This document shows, piece by piece, positions 4,829 through 5,475 of a stretch of DNA of 5,475 bases; positions within the stretch are counted from its first letter, which is position 1, and every line of letters starts with the position of its first letter. This DNA is from Chthoniobacterales bacterium. Lineage in GTDB: Bacteria; Verrucomicrobiota; Verrucomicrobiia; Chthoniobacterales; UBA10450. The DNA lies in contig JACCZO010000168.1 in the NCBI GenBank assembly GCA_013695925.1, positions 1 to 5,475 on the forward strand. The letters are read 5' to 3'. The notes under the pieces are model-generated. The model was not told the DNA's origin, searched no databases, and saw only the letters and a program-made list of their open reading frames with translations. The position numbers and the translations under genes were made by a program.

Positions 4829-5475
4829 TCGGATTTTTTCAGGAGCCGATTACGCGCGCGGTCCAGCGCCCGCCGTTCACCGGCGGTCAGGCTGCCGATC
4901 CCGGATTTCGAGATCTTGTCGAGCACCGGATCGATCGATTCGTAGACGTCATCCTCCGGCTCGATGGTGCGGCGGCCGCTGTCGCGCGGGACGACGCGGA
5001 ACTTTGGCTTGCGCTTAAAAAGGCGCGCGACGTTCTCCGAAAAAGCAGCCTGAAATTCAGAGGGGTAGGGCCTCTGCACCCTTCGGATAAAGAGATACGA
5101 CGTCAGGCACATGCCCCAGAGAACGGTTAGAAATCCCCATTGATGGGCCGGCAGGTATTGCATCGAGGCGAGCACGATGCCGGCGAAAGCGAGCCATTTC
5201 AGAGTCACCCAGCCGAACAGCTCGACCCCGGGATAGAGGGTGGCGAAGGCAATGAAGAGCCCGATCGTGATTTCGTAGGAGCCGGAGTAAATCCAGGAAA
5301 CGCCGGCCGCACTCCAGAGCAACATCACGACGGGCGGAACAAGCAGCAGGAGCCCGATCAACTGCAAATAGCGCCAGCGGCCGAGGTATTTCTCCACCTC
5401 GGTGCCCGACCAGTAGAGAAAGAAGATGTTAAAGATGAAAAAGAAAGAGGCCTGTTGCAGGAGGATGCAGGTAAA
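4825..5475 (-). CDS. Rhomboid-like membrane protein, partial (5' end outside window), probably lacking catalytic Ser
   Basis: Only the C-terminal 216 residues are visible; the reading frame stays open to the window edge, so the internal GTG at 5395-5397 is not the start. Residues 13-37 of the fragment (FIFNIFFLYWSGTEVE, then YLGRWRYL) match the rhomboid TM2 region (HLxxNMxxLWxFGxxVE, then GxxRFL). Later GSYEITIGLFIAFATLYP (65-82) lines up with GASGxxxGLLGAFxLLFP, which would put Tyr67 where the nucleophilic Ser belongs. AHQWGFL (110-116) matches the TM6 AHxxGFL, so the His of the dyad (His111) is kept. The Asn of TM2 (Asn16) is kept, but the His four residues before it is Phe12. A soluble tail ends DKISKSGIGSLTAGERRAL, a conserved tail I associate with Bacteroidota/Verrucomicrobiota rhomboids. 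Best guess: a catalytically dead rhomboid homologue, coupled to the downstream glycosyltransferase by a 4-bp overlap. Alignment was by eye. Confidence 0.75.
   Translation of the reverse strand, partial: FTCILLQQASFFFIFNIFFLYWSGTEVEKYLGRWRYLQLIGLLLLVPPVVMLLWSAAGVSWIYSGSYEITIGLFIAFATLYPGVELFGWVTLKWLAFAGIVLASMQYLPAHQWGFLTVLWGMCLTSYLFIRRVQRPYPSEFQAAFSENVARLFKRKPKFRVVPRDSGRRTIEPEDDVYESIDPVLDKISKSGIGSLTAGERRALDRARNRLLKKSE

Noticed and set aside
5395..5397. GTG as the start codon of the rhomboid-like gene
   Set aside because: The frame continues open to the window edge and the upstream codons encode a clear rhomboid TM2 segment, so the true start lies outside.
1..5475. Defence system, phage or mobile-element cargo, CRISPR array
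   Set aside because: All intact genes are ordinary chromosomal families or membrane proteins; no nuclease, helicase, toxin, integrase, transposase or regularly spaced repeat array is visible.

Overview
The window is a GC-rich, gene-dense piece of a bacterial chromosome, most likely from the Verrucomicrobiota (Spartobacteria/Chthoniobacterales type). This placement is an inference. It rests on the gene families present, on weak or absent Shine-Dalgarno sequences, on a hairpin-forming intergenic repeat of the 'GGCGGGCGTGT...' style, and on a rhomboid-like protein whose C-terminal tail resembles those I associate with Bacteroidota and Verrucomicrobiota. No tRNA, rRNA, CRISPR array, insertion sequence or phage gene was seen.

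Layout. Bases 1-383 carry no intact gene. They hold a decayed, frameshifted end of a Kelch-repeat protein (1-91), a long imperfect palindrome (165-240), and one copy of a short direct repeat whose other copy is the 3' end of the next gene. A minus-strand cluster (read from right to left) follows: mazG (1981-2769), scpA (1253-1978) and an atypical SDR/NAD-dependent epimerase (384-1256). The genes are 2 bp apart or overlap by 4 bp, so they look like one operon. An AT-rich 105-bp gap separates mazG from an upstream minus-strand DUF2270 membrane protein (2875-3609). Divergent from that, only 37 bp away, is a plus-strand PtsN-like EIIA protein (3647-4105). Its 3' end overlaps by 45 bp the 3' end of a minus-strand family 2 glycosyltransferase of the TIGR04283 type (4061-4828). 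That gene is coupled by a GTGA overlap to a rhomboid-like membrane protein (4825 to beyond the window edge) whose catalytic serine appears to be lost.

How the genes fit together. MazG (nucleotide-pool sanitation) and ScpA (kleisin of the bacterial condensin) form a housekeeping pair, with the SDR translationally coupled behind them. The rhomboid-like protein and the glycosyltransferase form a second, membrane-linked two-gene unit. The EIIA protein is a lone phosphotransfer regulator with no PTS partner in view.

I did not find a clearly new multi-gene system. The observations most worth following up are the apparent pseudo-rhomboid coupled to a glycosyltransferase, the over-represented heptamer CGTTAGG (seven copies, both orientations, inside and between genes), and the palindromic element with the degraded Kelch gene at the left edge.
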